Assembly: GCA_002429315.1 (NCBI GenBank) | Contig: DIZC01000063.1 | Location: forward strand, 1 to 23,200 | DNA: 23,200 nucleotides | Source of the DNA: Alphaproteobacteria bacterium UBA6038 | Lineage (GTDB): Bacteria > Pseudomonadota > Alphaproteobacteria > Micropepsales > Micropepsaceae | Direction of reading: 5' to 3' | In this document: positions 6,453-14,108 of the stretch, in pieces | How positions within the stretch are numbered: position 1 is the first letter of the stretch | Layout of the letters: each line of letters begins with the position of its first letter | The notes under the pieces: generated by a model | The model's input: only the letters and a program-made list of their open reading frames with translations | Databases searched by the model: none | Told to the model about the DNA's origin: nothing | Position numbers and translations under genes: made by a program

Positions 6453-7481
6453 TTAGCCACTGGCGAATCCCTCCAGCACGTTGGCAGTGATTTCTGCCAG
6501 CGCATCGAGATTGTAGCCGCCTTCGAATGCGAACAGCGTCGGTGTGCCGAGGCGCGCCAGGGTTTCACCCAGTCGCAGATAGTCCTCGCGGCGGATGCGG
6601 AAGCGGCAGATGGGATCGTCCTCGAACGTATCGAGCCCGAGAGACACCAGCAAAACATCGGGCGCGAAATCGCGCAGCCGCGTGATCGCCTTCGCCAGCG
6701 CCTCGGCATACGCCGGCCACGCCGTGCCGCGCGGCAGCGGCAGGTTGAGATTGAATCCCTCGCCCGCGTTTTCGCCCGGCTCGTCGGCAAAGCCGAGGAA
6801 GTGCGGATAGGCGAAGGACGGATCGGCGTGGAGGGAAACAAACAACACGTCGCCACGCGCGTAGAAGATCGCCTGGGTACCGTTGCCATGATGGTAGTCG
6901 ACATCGAGCACCGCAGGCCTCAGCCCCCGATCGACAAACCACTGTGCCGCAATGGCGACGTTGTTGAGGTAGCAATAGCCGCCGAACATTTCGGCGCTGG
7001 CGTGATGCCCCGGCGGCCGCGTCAGAGCAAAGGCTGCGCGCTCGCCCTCGTGGATGCACTGCGCCGCCGACAGCACGATATTGGCGCCGGTGCGCGTCGC
7101 CTCCCAGGTGCCGCGGGTGATCGGCGTTGCGGTATCGAACGCGTAAGCACCGAGGCGCGATTCGATATCGGCGTGACTGATGCGCAAGCCGCGGGCGGGC
7201 CACACCGAGGGGATCGCGTCGACGGTGCTCTTCGGATAGCGCGCCCGCCAATCGGCGTGCGCGGTCGTGAGGAAGGAAACGAATTTCGCATCGTGGATAC
7301 GCAGGATCGCGTCGTCGGGAAATTCAGCGGGCGGCAGGATCGGCCCGAGCTTGCGCGCCTCCACTTCCGCGCGCACCCGCTCGACCCGCTCCGGCACCTC
7401 GACCGCCGGCCCCATGCGACCCATCTCGAATTCCTGCGCCGGCGCGTGCGCCAGGTGGACGGGCGAATAGAACGTCTTCAT
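6453..7481 (-). CDS. aphA: Acetylpolyamine amidohydrolase / HDAC-family deacetylase
   Basis: 342 residues, the same length as the Mycoplana ramosa acetylpolyamine amidohydrolase (about 341). The arginase/deacetylase fold motifs are intact: RPPGHHA (His159-His160, general base pair), DVDYHHGNGTQ with zinc ligands Asp195 and His197, SLGLDTFEDDP with zinc ligand Asp284, and FEGGYN with the transition-state Tyr323. These positions nearly coincide with the known enzyme. It would remove acetyl groups from acetylated putrescine, cadaverine or spermidine in the cytoplasm. The ATG at 7481-7479 overlaps the stop of the EamA gene (ATGA), so the two form one unit. Histone deacetylase-like activity on other acyl-lysines is an alternative. 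Confidence 0.9.
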   Translation of the reverse strand: MKTFYSPVHLAHAPAQEFEMGRMGPAVEVPERVERVRAEVEARKLGPILPPAEFPDDAILRIHDAKFVSFLTTAHADWRARYPKSTVDAIPSVWPARGLRISHADIESRLGAYAFDTATPITRGTWEATRTGANIVLSAAQCIHEGERAAFALTRPPGHHASAEMFGGYCYLNNVAIAAQWFVDRGLRPAVLDVDYHHGNGTQAIFYARGDVLFVSLHADPSFAYPHFLGFADEPGENAGEGFNLNLPLPRGTAWPAYAEALAKAITRLRDFAPDVLLVSLGLDTFEDDPICRFRIRREDYLRLGETLARLGTPTLFAFEGGYNLDALAEITANVLEGFASG

Positions 7482-8314
7482 GTGCCCGCTTGTAGCATGA
7501 TCGCGCCGAGAACGATCACGCCGGCCGCGAGCCAGCGGCGCGGAGTCATGGTCTCCCCAAGAAAGCTCATGGCCAGCGCGGTGCCGAATAGCACGCTGGT
7601 TTCGCGCAAGGCGGCAAGCTTGGCGGTTGCGCCATACCGCCAGGCCAGCATCGCCGCGCCGTAGCTGACATCGGAGAGAAGCGCCACGACAAGCCCAAGC
7701 CGCCACTGCTTGCGCGCGTTGGCAATGACGCTCGCGCCGCGAATGCCGGGCGCCGTGACCAGCACCATCACGCCATGCACCAGGAAGAACCAGAGGATGT
7801 AGGAGAGCGCCACCGGCACGCTGCGCACGCCCGTGGCGTCGATCAGCGTGTAGCAGCCGATGGTGACGCCGGTCGCCAGCGCATATCCGAGGCCCTTGCG
7901 GATGCCTTCGCTGGCGCGATGCGAAATGCCGATGGCGATGACCCCGCCGCAGACGAGCGCGATGCCGAGCAGCTGCACCAGCGGCGGGTGCTCGTGCAGC
8001 ACCAGCATCGCGCCGATGGCCGTGAACAGCGGTCCGGTGCCGCGCGCCACCGGATACACGGCCGAGAAGTCGGACGTCTCGTACGACTTCACCAGCAGCA
8101 ATTCGTAGAAGGCGTGGACGAAAGCGGTGCCGAGCAGGCACCACACCGCCAATCCGCGCGGCAGCGGCAGAAAGAACAGCATGGGCGCCACCGCGATGGC
8201 CGAAAGTACGCCGATCAGCAGACGCATGGCGTATTTGTCGTCGGCGCGCTTCGTCAGGACGTTGACGATGGCGTGCAGGATGGCGGAAAGAAGAATGAGC
8301 GAAACGGCGGTCAT
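7478..8314 (-). CDS. EamA-family (DMT superfamily) transporter
   Basis: 278 residues made of about ten short hydrophobic helices arranged as two EamA repeats, for example LILLSAILHAIVNVLTKRA at the start of the first and ALSYILWFFLVHGVMVLV in the second. The end of the first repeat, SAVYPVARGTGPLFTAIGAML, is a typical EamA signature. The family exports small metabolites, often amino acids, sugars or amines; the substrate cannot be read from sequence. The start ATG at 8314-8312 lies 30 bp from the divergent aldolase start, so the two promoters must overlap each other or the genes. The four-base overlap with the acetylpolyamine amidohydrolase suggests, but does not prove, a polyamine-related substrate. 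Confidence 0.88.
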   Translation of the reverse strand: MTAVSLILLSAILHAIVNVLTKRADDKYAMRLLIGVLSAIAVAPMLFFLPLPRGLAVWCLLGTAFVHAFYELLLVKSYETSDFSAVYPVARGTGPLFTAIGAMLVLHEHPPLVQLLGIALVCGGVIAIGISHRASEGIRKGLGYALATGVTIGCYTLIDATGVRSVPVALSYILWFFLVHGVMVLVTAPGIRGASVIANARKQWRLGLVVALLSDVSYGAAMLAWRYGATAKLAALRETSVLFGTALAMSFLGETMTPRRWLAAGVIVLGAIMLQAGT

Positions 8315-8344
8315 TGCAGGACCGCCAGCATCGGGGCGGCAGGC

Positions 8345-9487
8345 ATGGCGGCGCAAGACCTCAATCGCGATCTCATCGGCGTGGCGGGCGGACGATGGCA
8401 GCTCCAAACCCCGGCGCTGGTGATCGATCTTGATGTGCTGGAGCGCAACATCGCGCGCGTGGCCGCGCACGCGCGCAAAAACCGCATCGCGCTGCGCCCG
8501 CATGCCAAGACGCACAAATCGGTGGAGATCGCCCGACGGCAGATCGAGGCGGGCGCGCTCGGCATCTGCTGCGCCAAGCTCGGGGAGGCCGAAGCACTCG
8601 CCGACGGCGGCATCGAGTCGATTTTGATCACCTCGCCGGTGGTGACGGAGCGCGGCATCGCGCGGCTGATGGCGCTGAATGCGAAGGTTCCGGATCTGAT
8701 GGCGGTCTGCGATAATCCGGAGATCGGTGCGATGCTGGGGGCCGCGGCGCGCGAGAGCGGCAAGCCGCTCAAGGTGGTCGTCGACATCGATCCCGGCATG
8801 AGCCGCACCGGCATCGCGCCGGGCGAAGGCGCTATCGCGCTGGTGGAGCAGGTGGCGAATTCCGCCGGGCTCGAATACGCCGGCCTGCAGTGCTACGCGG
8901 GCAACCTGCAGCACCTGGAATCGCCGAACGAGCGCCGCGACCGGTCGCTATCGGTGATGAAGACGTTGGCGGAGTTGGGCGACGCGCTGGCGGCGCGCGG
9001 GTTGGCGCCGAACATCCTCACCGGCGGCGGCACCGGCACGTTCGACATCGACCCGGATGCCCGCACGCTGACCGAGCTTCAAGTCGGCTCGTATGTTTTC
9101 ATGGACCGGCAGTACAACGAGGTCTGGCAGAAGCCCGGCGACCGGCCGCCGTTCGAACCCTCGCTGTTCGTGCAGACGACGGTGATCAGCGCCAACCGAG
9201 ATGGCCTCGCCACCACCGACGCCGGGTTCAAGTCCTTCGCCACGGACGCCGGGCCGCCGGTTATCGCTTCTGGCGCACCGGAAGGTGCCAGTTATTTCTT
9301 CTTCGGCGACGAGCAGGGTGGGGTGCTCTACGACACAAGCCTGCAAAAGCTCCGTCCGCGCGATGTGCTCGCCTGCATTGTCCCCCACTGCGATCCCACC
9401 GCGAATCTCTACGACTGCTATCACTGCGTGCGGGGCGATGTGCTGGAGGCAATCTGGCCCATCGAGGCGCGTGGCCGGGTGGCCTGA
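8345..9487 (+). CDS. D-threonine aldolase / DSD1-like PLP enzyme
   Basis: 380-residue fold-type III PLP enzyme with an alanine-racemase-like N-terminal barrel and a C-terminal D-serine dehydratase-like domain. RPHAKTHKS places the cofactor lysine at Lys55. DPGMSRTGI and NILTGGGTGTF contain the phosphate and ring contacts. Near the C-terminus VPHCDPTANLYD supplies a metal pair His348-x-Asp350, the pattern of D-threonine aldolases and 3-hydroxy-D-aspartate aldolase; D-serine dehydratases usually have His-x-Cys. It would therefore cleave a D-beta-hydroxy amino acid to glycine plus an aldehyde, with a divalent metal. The exact substrate is open. It is divergent from the EamA/amidohydrolase pair. 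The ATG at 8345 is chosen because the conserved TPALVIDLD begins about 20 residues later. Confidence 0.88.
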   Translation: MAAQDLNRDLIGVAGGRWQLQTPALVIDLDVLERNIARVAAHARKNRIALRPHAKTHKSVEIARRQIEAGALGICCAKLGEAEALADGGIESILITSPVVTERGIARLMALNAKVPDLMAVCDNPEIGAMLGAAARESGKPLKVVVDIDPGMSRTGIAPGEGAIALVEQVANSAGLEYAGLQCYAGNLQHLESPNERRDRSLSVMKTLAELGDALAARGLAPNILTGGGTGTFDIDPDARTLTELQVGSYVFMDRQYNEVWQKPGDRPPFEPSLFVQTTVISANRDGLATTDAGFKSFATDAGPPVIASGAPEGASYFFFGDEQGGVLYDTSLQKLRPRDVLACIVPHCDPTANLYDCYHCVRGDVLEAIWPIEARGRVA

Positions 9488-9599
9488 TTAACCGTTTTCC
9501 GGGTTATTGCCGATAGCATCGTTCATATACCGTTCAGGCGTCGGGCAGGAAATTGCGGCGCATGGCCCGAAGAGGGCCGCTGATACAAAGGAATTCGCA

Positions 9600-10112
9600 A
9601 TGACACGAATGAAGAAGGTTCTGACGGGAGCGCTGGCCGCGGCGGGGATTACCGCCGGTGCAACGCTCGCGACCACGGCGCCCGCGGACGCGCGCGTCGC
9701 GGTGGGCATCGGGATCGGCGTGGGCGCGCCGGGCTACTACTACGGCCCCGGCTATTATCCGCCCGGTCCATGCTACGGGTATAATTCCTACTACTCCGGC
9801 TATTGCGGTTATCCGGTCTACGGCGGCGCCGTTTGGCTTGGCGGCCGCTGGGTCTATGGCCCGCACTACTACCGCTGGTGGGGTGGCAGGCCATGGTTCT
9901 GGTGGCGCGGCGGCTGGCATAATTGGGCTGGGTGGCGTGGCGCCCACTTCAACTGGGCACATGCCGGCTGGCGCGGCGGCTGGCACGGCCACTTTGGCGG
10001 CCATTGGGGTGGTCACGGTGGCCATTGGGGGGGTCATGACGGCGGACATATGGGCGGCGGCCACGGCGGACACGGCGGCGGCCATGGTGGCCACGGCGGG
10101 CATCGCCACTAA
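9600..10112 (+). CDS. Secreted Gly/His/Trp/Tyr-rich low-complexity protein
   Basis: 170 residues. A clear signal peptide (MTRMKKVLTGALAAAGITAG...APADA, cleavage about residue 32) is followed by a Gly/Tyr/Pro region (GYYYGPGYYPPGP), a Trp-rich centre containing WLGGRWVYGPHYYRWWGGRP, and a tail of repeated GGH units ending GGHGGHRH. No catalytic domain is visible. Similar short proteins in alphaproteobacteria are annotated only as hypothetical; the histidine-glycine tail could bind metal ions, which is inference. The start has AAAGGA upstream. A perfect hairpin terminator follows about 40 bp after the stop, so it is probably a monocistronic transcript. Skewed composition makes database matches unreliable. 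Confidence 0.8.
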   Translation: MTRMKKVLTGALAAAGITAGATLATTAPADARVAVGIGIGVGAPGYYYGPGYYPPGPCYGYNSYYSGYCGYPVYGGAVWLGGRWVYGPHYYRWWGGRPWFWWRGGWHNWAGWRGAHFNWAHAGWRGGWHGHFGGHWGGHGGHWGGHDGGHMGGGHGGHGGGHGGHGGHRH

Positions 10113-10150
10113 TCCCCACGCGCTGCCTTGAGTTAGGCAGAGCGAAGGGC

Positions 10151-10189
10151 TTGGCCCCGGCGATACCCTCGCCGGGGCCAATGCTTTTT
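10151..10189 (+). terminator. Rho-independent terminator after the Gly/His-rich gene
   Basis: A perfect 12-bp stem pairs TTGGCCCCGGCG (10151-10162) with CGCCGGGGCCAA (10170-10181) around a 7-base loop. It is followed by TGCTTTTT. It lies 39 bp downstream of the Gly/His-rich gene and upstream of the aminotransferase, separating the two transcripts. Confidence 0.9.
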
Positions 10190-10251
10190 CGGAAATCGGC
10201 TTGACGCGGTCTTGGCGCGGGGGCGTAGCTTGGCGCTTCAGCGAGGACCTC

Positions 10252-11571
10252 ATGCGGCAGCCGAACGACCTTTCCGCCTTCTGGCTTCCCTTCACGCCCA
10301 ACCGGCACTTCAAGACGGCGCCGCGCATGCTCGCGCGCGCCGATGGCATGTACTACTACGACGAGAGCGGGCGCGCGCTGCTCGATTCCTGCGCCGGCTT
10401 ATGGTGCGTGAATGCCGGGCACGGGCGTGTGCAGATTGCGGATGCGATTGCGCGTTCGGCGCGCGAGCTGGATTTTGCGCCGACCTTCCAGTTCGCCCAT
10501 CCCGACGCGTTTGCGCTGGCGCAGCGGCTCGCCGCTTTGGCGCCCGAAGGACTGGATCACGTCTTCTTCGTCAATTCCGGATCGGAAGCCTGCGATGCGG
10601 CGCTGAAGCTCGCGCGCGCGTATTTCCAGAAGGTGGGGCAGGGCGGCCGGTTCCGGTTGATCGGGCGCGAGAAAGGCTATCACGGCGTCACCTTCGCCGG
10701 GATTTCGGTGGGCGGCATCGGCAACAACCGCAAGCCTTACGGCCCGCTTCTTCCGGGTACGGACGATCATCTGCCGCTTCCTTACGATTCCGGCATGCGC
10801 TTCACGCGCGGCGAACCGGAAGACGGTGCGGATTATGCCGACGCGTTGGAGGGTCTGGTTGCGCTGCACGGTGCGGAGACGATCGCCGCCGTGATCGTCG
10901 AGCCGATGGCAGGCTCGGCAGGCGTGTTTCCCACATCGGGCGATTATCTCAAGCGGCTGCGCGCCATCTGCGACCGGCACGGCATCCTGCTCATCTTCGA
11001 CGAGGTGATCACCGCGTTCGGGCGGCTTGGTTGCGCGTTCGCGGCCGAACGTTACGGCGTGACGCCTGACATCGTCACCTTCGCCAAAGGCGTGACCAAC
11101 GGCGCGGTGCCGATGGGCGGGATCATCGTGTCGAATGCCGTCCACGATGCCTTCATGGGCGGCGGCGCCGACCACCAGATCGAGCTGTTCCACGGCCACA
11201 CCTATTCGGCGCATCCCCTCGCCTGCGCCGCCGCGCTTGCGACGCTCGATCTCTACCGCGACGAGGACCTGTTCGCGCGCGCTGCCAAGCTCGAGCCGGT
11301 GCTCGAAAGCGCCGTGCACGAACTGCGCAACGCACCCTTCGTGAAAGACATCCGCAATGTCGGGCTTGCCGCGGCCATCGAGCTGGAGTCCGATCATGCG
11401 GCTCCGGGCCGCCACGGCTACGAAATTATCCGGCGCGCCTTCCTCGACGAGAACATGGTCGTGCGCGTCAGCGGCGATACCATCGCCCTCTCACCCCCGC
11501 TGATCGCGACGCAACACGATATTGGCCGGATGGTGGACGGAATTCGCAACATCCTGAGCACGTTGCGCTGA
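10252..11571 (+). CDS. Class III omega-amino acid:pyruvate aminotransferase
   Basis: 439 residues, the usual size for beta-alanine/omega-amino acid:pyruvate transaminases. The start WLPFTPNRHFKTAPRML is characteristic of this subgroup. PLP-site features are NSGSEACDAALKLAR (about 108-122), GYHGVTFAG, the IFDEVITAFGR aspartate at about 250, and TFAKGVTNGAVPMGG with the Schiff-base Lys279. It would move an amino group from an omega-amino acid or amine to pyruvate, giving L-alanine. The ATG at 10252 follows GAGG, and the upstream frame extension is not conserved-looking. A possible -35 box TTGACG lies at 10201-10206. Alanine dehydrogenase follows 240 bp downstream and could recycle the alanine. 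Exact amine donor is uncertain. Confidence 0.93.
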   Translation: MRQPNDLSAFWLPFTPNRHFKTAPRMLARADGMYYYDESGRALLDSCAGLWCVNAGHGRVQIADAIARSARELDFAPTFQFAHPDAFALAQRLAALAPEGLDHVFFVNSGSEACDAALKLARAYFQKVGQGGRFRLIGREKGYHGVTFAGISVGGIGNNRKPYGPLLPGTDDHLPLPYDSGMRFTRGEPEDGADYADALEGLVALHGAETIAAVIVEPMAGSAGVFPTSGDYLKRLRAICDRHGILLIFDEVITAFGRLGCAFAAERYGVTPDIVTFAKGVTNGAVPMGGIIVSNAVHDAFMGGGADHQIELFHGHTYSAHPLACAAALATLDLYRDEDLFARAAKLEPVLESAVHELRNAPFVKDIRNVGLAAAIELESDHAAPGRHGYEIIRRAFLDENMVVRVSGDTIALSPPLIATQHDIGRMVDGIRNILSTLR

Positions 11572-11582
11572 GGCGCGGAACG

Positions 11583-11792
11583 ATGCTTGCGTTGAAACGG
11601 CTGCTGCTGGTTATTTTGGTGCTGACTCTCCCGGCGGCGCTGACCGCCTTGCTCTATTGGGCCACCGGCGCTTTGCTTGCGGCCACAAATCGGGTAATCG
11701 ACCCGCAGATCATATGGCTGGCCGCGATCGTCGAGTTTGTCGCCTTCTCTTTCGTCGCGGTGCTGGAAGCAAGGGACCGCTGGTCCCGCTGA
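11583..11792 (+). CDS. Small two-helix membrane protein
   Basis: 69 residues, not recognised. Two hydrophobic segments (about 6-34 and 42-62) predict an integral membrane protein with a short basic end (ARDRWSR). The ATG at 11583 lies 11 bp after the aminotransferase stop, with a purine-rich GAGGCGCGGAA upstream. The alanine dehydrogenase starts 17 bp after its stop. The spacing supports a three-gene transcription unit, and codon use matches its neighbours. It is short enough that a chance open frame is possible. Confidence 0.6.
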   Translation: MLALKRLLLVILVLTLPAALTALLYWATGALLAATNRVIDPQIIWLAAIVEFVAFSFVAVLEARDRWSR

Positions 11793-11809
11793 CTTGAAGC
11801 GAGGATTTC

Positions 11810-12934
11810 ATGCGCATCGGCGTGCCGAAGGAAATCAAGAATCACGAATACCGCGTCGGCATGACGCCGGGCGCGGCGCGCGAGCTGACCGAGCGCGGCC
11901 ACGAGGTGTTCGTCGAGACCAGAGCAGGCGAGGCGATCGACCTCAGCGACGAGAAATACACCCGCGTCGGCGCGAAGATCCTGCCGAACGCAGACGAGGT
12001 GTTCGCCAGCGCCGACATGATCGTGAAGGTGAAGGAGCCGCAACCCGTCGAGATCAAGCGGCTGCGTCCCGGGCAGACGCTGTTCACCTACCTGCACCTG
12101 GCCCCCGATCCGGAGCAGACCAATGGGCTGCTGGAAAGCGGGGCCATCTGCATCGCCTACGAGACGGTGACGGATGCCCGCGGCGGGCTGCCACTGCTGG
12201 CGCCCATGAGCGAGGTGGCGGGCCGCATGTCCATTCAGGCCGGCGCGCACAGTCTCGAGATCGCGCAAGGCGGTCGCGGCATGCTGCTCGGCGGCGTGCC
12301 CGGCGTGCCGGCGGCGAAAGTGGTCGTGCTGGGTGGTGGCGTGGTCGGCACCAACGCCGCGCGCATGGCCATGGGGCTGGAGGCGCACGTCACCATTCTC
12401 GACATTTCGCTGCACCGGCTGAACGAGCTCGACCTGCAGTTCGGCGCCATGCTGAACACGGTGTTCTCCACCATCGATTCCATCGAGGAGCACGTGACCG
12501 GCGCCGATCTCGTCATCGGCGGGGTGCTGCTGCCCGGCGCCGCCGCGCCCAAGCTCATCACCCGGAAGATGGTCGAGCAGATGAAGAAGGGCTCGGTGAT
12601 CGTCGATGTCGCCATCGATCAGGGCGGCTGCGCGGAAACTTCTCATGCCACCACGCACGCCGATCCTACCTACCTGGTGGACGGCGTGGTGCATTACTGC
12701 GTGGCGAACATGCCGGGCGGCGTGGCGCGCACTTCGACCTTCGCGCTCAACAACGCGACCTTGCCGTTCACCATTGCGCTGGCGCAGCTGGGACCGGAAG
12801 CGGCGATGAAGAAGAACCCGCATCTGCGCGCCGGGCTTAATGTCTACAAGGGCACGCTCACCTACGGCGCGGTGGCCGAGGCCCAAGCCCTGCCGTGGAA
12901 AAGTGCGGAACAGGTGCTGGGGATCGCGGCGTAA
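11810..12934 (+). CDS. ald: Alanine dehydrogenase
   Basis: 374 residues, full length for the NAD-dependent enzyme that interconverts L-alanine and pyruvate plus ammonia in the cytoplasm. Key residues seen are Arg15 in NHEYRVGMTP, Lys75 in VKVKEPQ, His96 in YLHLAPD, and the Rossmann motif VLGGGVVGTNAARMA (about 174-188). A later VDVAIDQGGCAETS, then NMPGGVARTSTFALNN, are strongly conserved in this enzyme. The ATG at 11810 follows GCGAGGA. It is the last gene of the unit that begins with the pyruvate-dependent aminotransferase, so it fits alanine recycling to pyruvate with release of ammonia. Confidence 0.97.
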   Translation: MRIGVPKEIKNHEYRVGMTPGAARELTERGHEVFVETRAGEAIDLSDEKYTRVGAKILPNADEVFASADMIVKVKEPQPVEIKRLRPGQTLFTYLHLAPDPEQTNGLLESGAICIAYETVTDARGGLPLLAPMSEVAGRMSIQAGAHSLEIAQGGRGMLLGGVPGVPAAKVVVLGGGVVGTNAARMAMGLEAHVTILDISLHRLNELDLQFGAMLNTVFSTIDSIEEHVTGADLVIGGVLLPGAAAPKLITRKMVEQMKKGSVIVDVAIDQGGCAETSHATTHADPTYLVDGVVHYCVANMPGGVARTSTFALNNATLPFTIALAQLGPEAAMKKNPHLRAGLNVYKGTLTYGAVAEAQALPWKSAEQVLGIAA

Positions 12935-12982
12935 CTATCGCCGGCGCTGAAACAGCGGACTGCGTTGTTTTCTCAAACTGAG

Positions 12983-13097
12983 CGTCATGGCCGGGTTGCC
13001 GGAACGAAATGGAGGCAATCCCGGCGACCCATGCACACAATGCGGGTCGATGTTCATGGGTCCCCGGGACGGCGCCTTCGGCGCGCCGGGGATGACG
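12983..13097. repeat. Dispersed intergenic palindromic element, copy 2
   Basis: A long imperfect inverted repeat lies between the convergent ald gene and the GTDNKLW-repeat gene. The outer ends are CGTCATGGCCGGG and CCGGGGATGACG; the inner arms meet around CATGGGTC/GACCCATG. The right half folds by itself: CCCCGG (13062-13067) pairs with CCGGGG (13086-13091) around GCGCC-TTC-GGCGC. TTTTATT follows at 13099-13105, so it could terminate ald transcription. It shares the TGTTCATGGGTC core and GATGACGA end with copy 1 at 6347-6432. Confidence 0.75.
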
Positions 13098-13127
13098 ATT
13101 TTATTGTTGAGATTTCAAATCACCCCA

Positions 13128-13979
13128 TCACTTCGTGGGGCATTGCCAGAGCTTGTCGTCGGTCCCCTGGAAATAGACATAGCCGTCGCCCTGCAGGTCG
13201 GGGGAGGACTTGCTCGCCATGGAATACAGATTGACCCCCTGCGATGGATTGGCGATCGACACCTGCCACAGCCTGTTGTCGGTGCCCTGGAAATAGAGAT
13301 TGCCGTCCTGGCCGAACTCGGTCGTCTTGGGCGTCGACTTGCACTGCCAGGTTCCGAACTTCCGGTTCTTGGAGGCATCCAGAAGATTGACCTCCCACAC
13401 CTGGTTGTCGGTGCCCTGGAAATAGAGATTGCCGTTGTTGCTGGCATACGGCGCCGAAGCGCATTGGAAGCCGCCGAAATTGGAATTCTGCGCCGGATTC
13501 TTGATGTTGACCTGCCACAGCTTGTTGTCGGTGCCCTGGAAATAGATGAAGCCGTTGCCGCCCAGCGGGGCCGTCGGCATCGAGGCGCATTGGAAGCCGC
13601 CGAGATTGGTGTTGATCGAGGGGTCGACGGTGCTCACCTGCCACAGCTTGTTGTCGGTGCCCTGGAAGTAGATGAATCCGTCGCCGGGGGCGTAGGGCGG
13701 CGACTTGCACTGGAAGCCGCCCAAATTGACGTTCAGGTAGGGCGTGCCCTGCTGCATCATCCACACCTTGTTGTCGGTGCCCTGAAAGAAGACGTAGCCG
13801 TCGGTCGAGGGCATGGGTGTGGAGGAGCAGGCGTAACCCAGCGGATTCGTCACCTTGGATGGATTGGCCACCGGCATGCGCCAGAGCTTGTTGTCGGTGC
13901 CGCGAAACCAGAGCAGCCCGCCGAACGCATTCGGCGCCGACGACGTCACCATTCCATTCAGATTGACAGGCCCAGCCAT
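13128..13979 (-). CDS. Seven-repeat GTDNKLW protein, probable beta-propeller/lectin-like
   Basis: 283 residues built almost wholly of seven tandem units of 40-43 residues. Each unit has the core (Y/F)FQGTDNKLWQV; the GTD triplets fall at residues 27, 67, 107, 149, 189, 232 and 272. Most units also carry an LGGFQCxS-like strand with a cysteine. Seven aromatic GTDxxLW units strongly suggest a seven-bladed beta-propeller. The core resembles the FVRGTDNALW repeats of DUF346/PLL-type fucose lectins, so carbohydrate binding is plausible but unproven. No signal peptide is visible: the chain starts MAGPVNLNGM, so secretion would need another route or the protein is intracellular. The ATG at 13979-13977 has an excellent GAGGAGA upstream. 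It is the last of three minus-strand genes but probably separately transcribed. Confidence 0.85.
   Translation of the reverse strand: MAGPVNLNGMVTSSAPNAFGGLLWFRGTDNKLWRMPVANPSKVTNPLGYACSSTPMPSTDGYVFFQGTDNKVWMMQQGTPYLNVNLGGFQCKSPPYAPGDGFIYFQGTDNKLWQVSTVDPSINTNLGGFQCASMPTAPLGGNGFIYFQGTDNKLWQVNIKNPAQNSNFGGFQCASAPYASNNGNLYFQGTDNQVWEVNLLDASKNRKFGTWQCKSTPKTTEFGQDGNLYFQGTDNRLWQVSIANPSQGVNLYSMASKSSPDLQGDGYVYFQGTDDKLWQCPTK
13137..13920 (-). repeat. Seven internal DNA repeats encoding the GTDNKLW units
   Basis: The shared block centred on TTGTCGGTGCCCTGGAAATA (plus-strand reading) recurs about every 120-129 bp. Two adjacent copies are identical over 32 bp (13275-13306 and 13404-13435), and another pair over 32 bp (13510-13541 and 13636-13667). 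The two outermost units have diverged most. The pattern suggests tandem duplication with recent homogenisation. Confidence 0.85.
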
Positions 13980-14108
13980 GGCTTCTCCTCAACTGCAGGT
14001 TGGGCCAAGCCAATCAGGAATTCGCCTCCCAATCAATCGCACGTGCGGCGAAATCTGCCGAAATAGACCTTAAGATCGTCCGCCGGGACGGACACCTGGC
14101 GGCTTGCG

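Noticed and set aside
7775..8344. N-terminal extension of the aldolase frame across the EamA gene
   Set aside because: The extension is Gln/His/Arg-rich shadow sequence opposite a clear transporter; the conserved aldolase begins just after ATG 8345.
9507..9531. TTGCCG ... TATACC as a promoter for the Gly/His-rich gene
   Set aside because: The spacing of about 13 bp is too short for a sigma-70 promoter, and no alternative sigma consensus fits.
12945..12970. CGCTG-AAA-CAGCG hairpin after ald with a later T-rich stretch
   Set aside because: The stem is five base pairs and the T-rich stretch is too far away; the palindromic repeat just downstream is a better terminator candidate.
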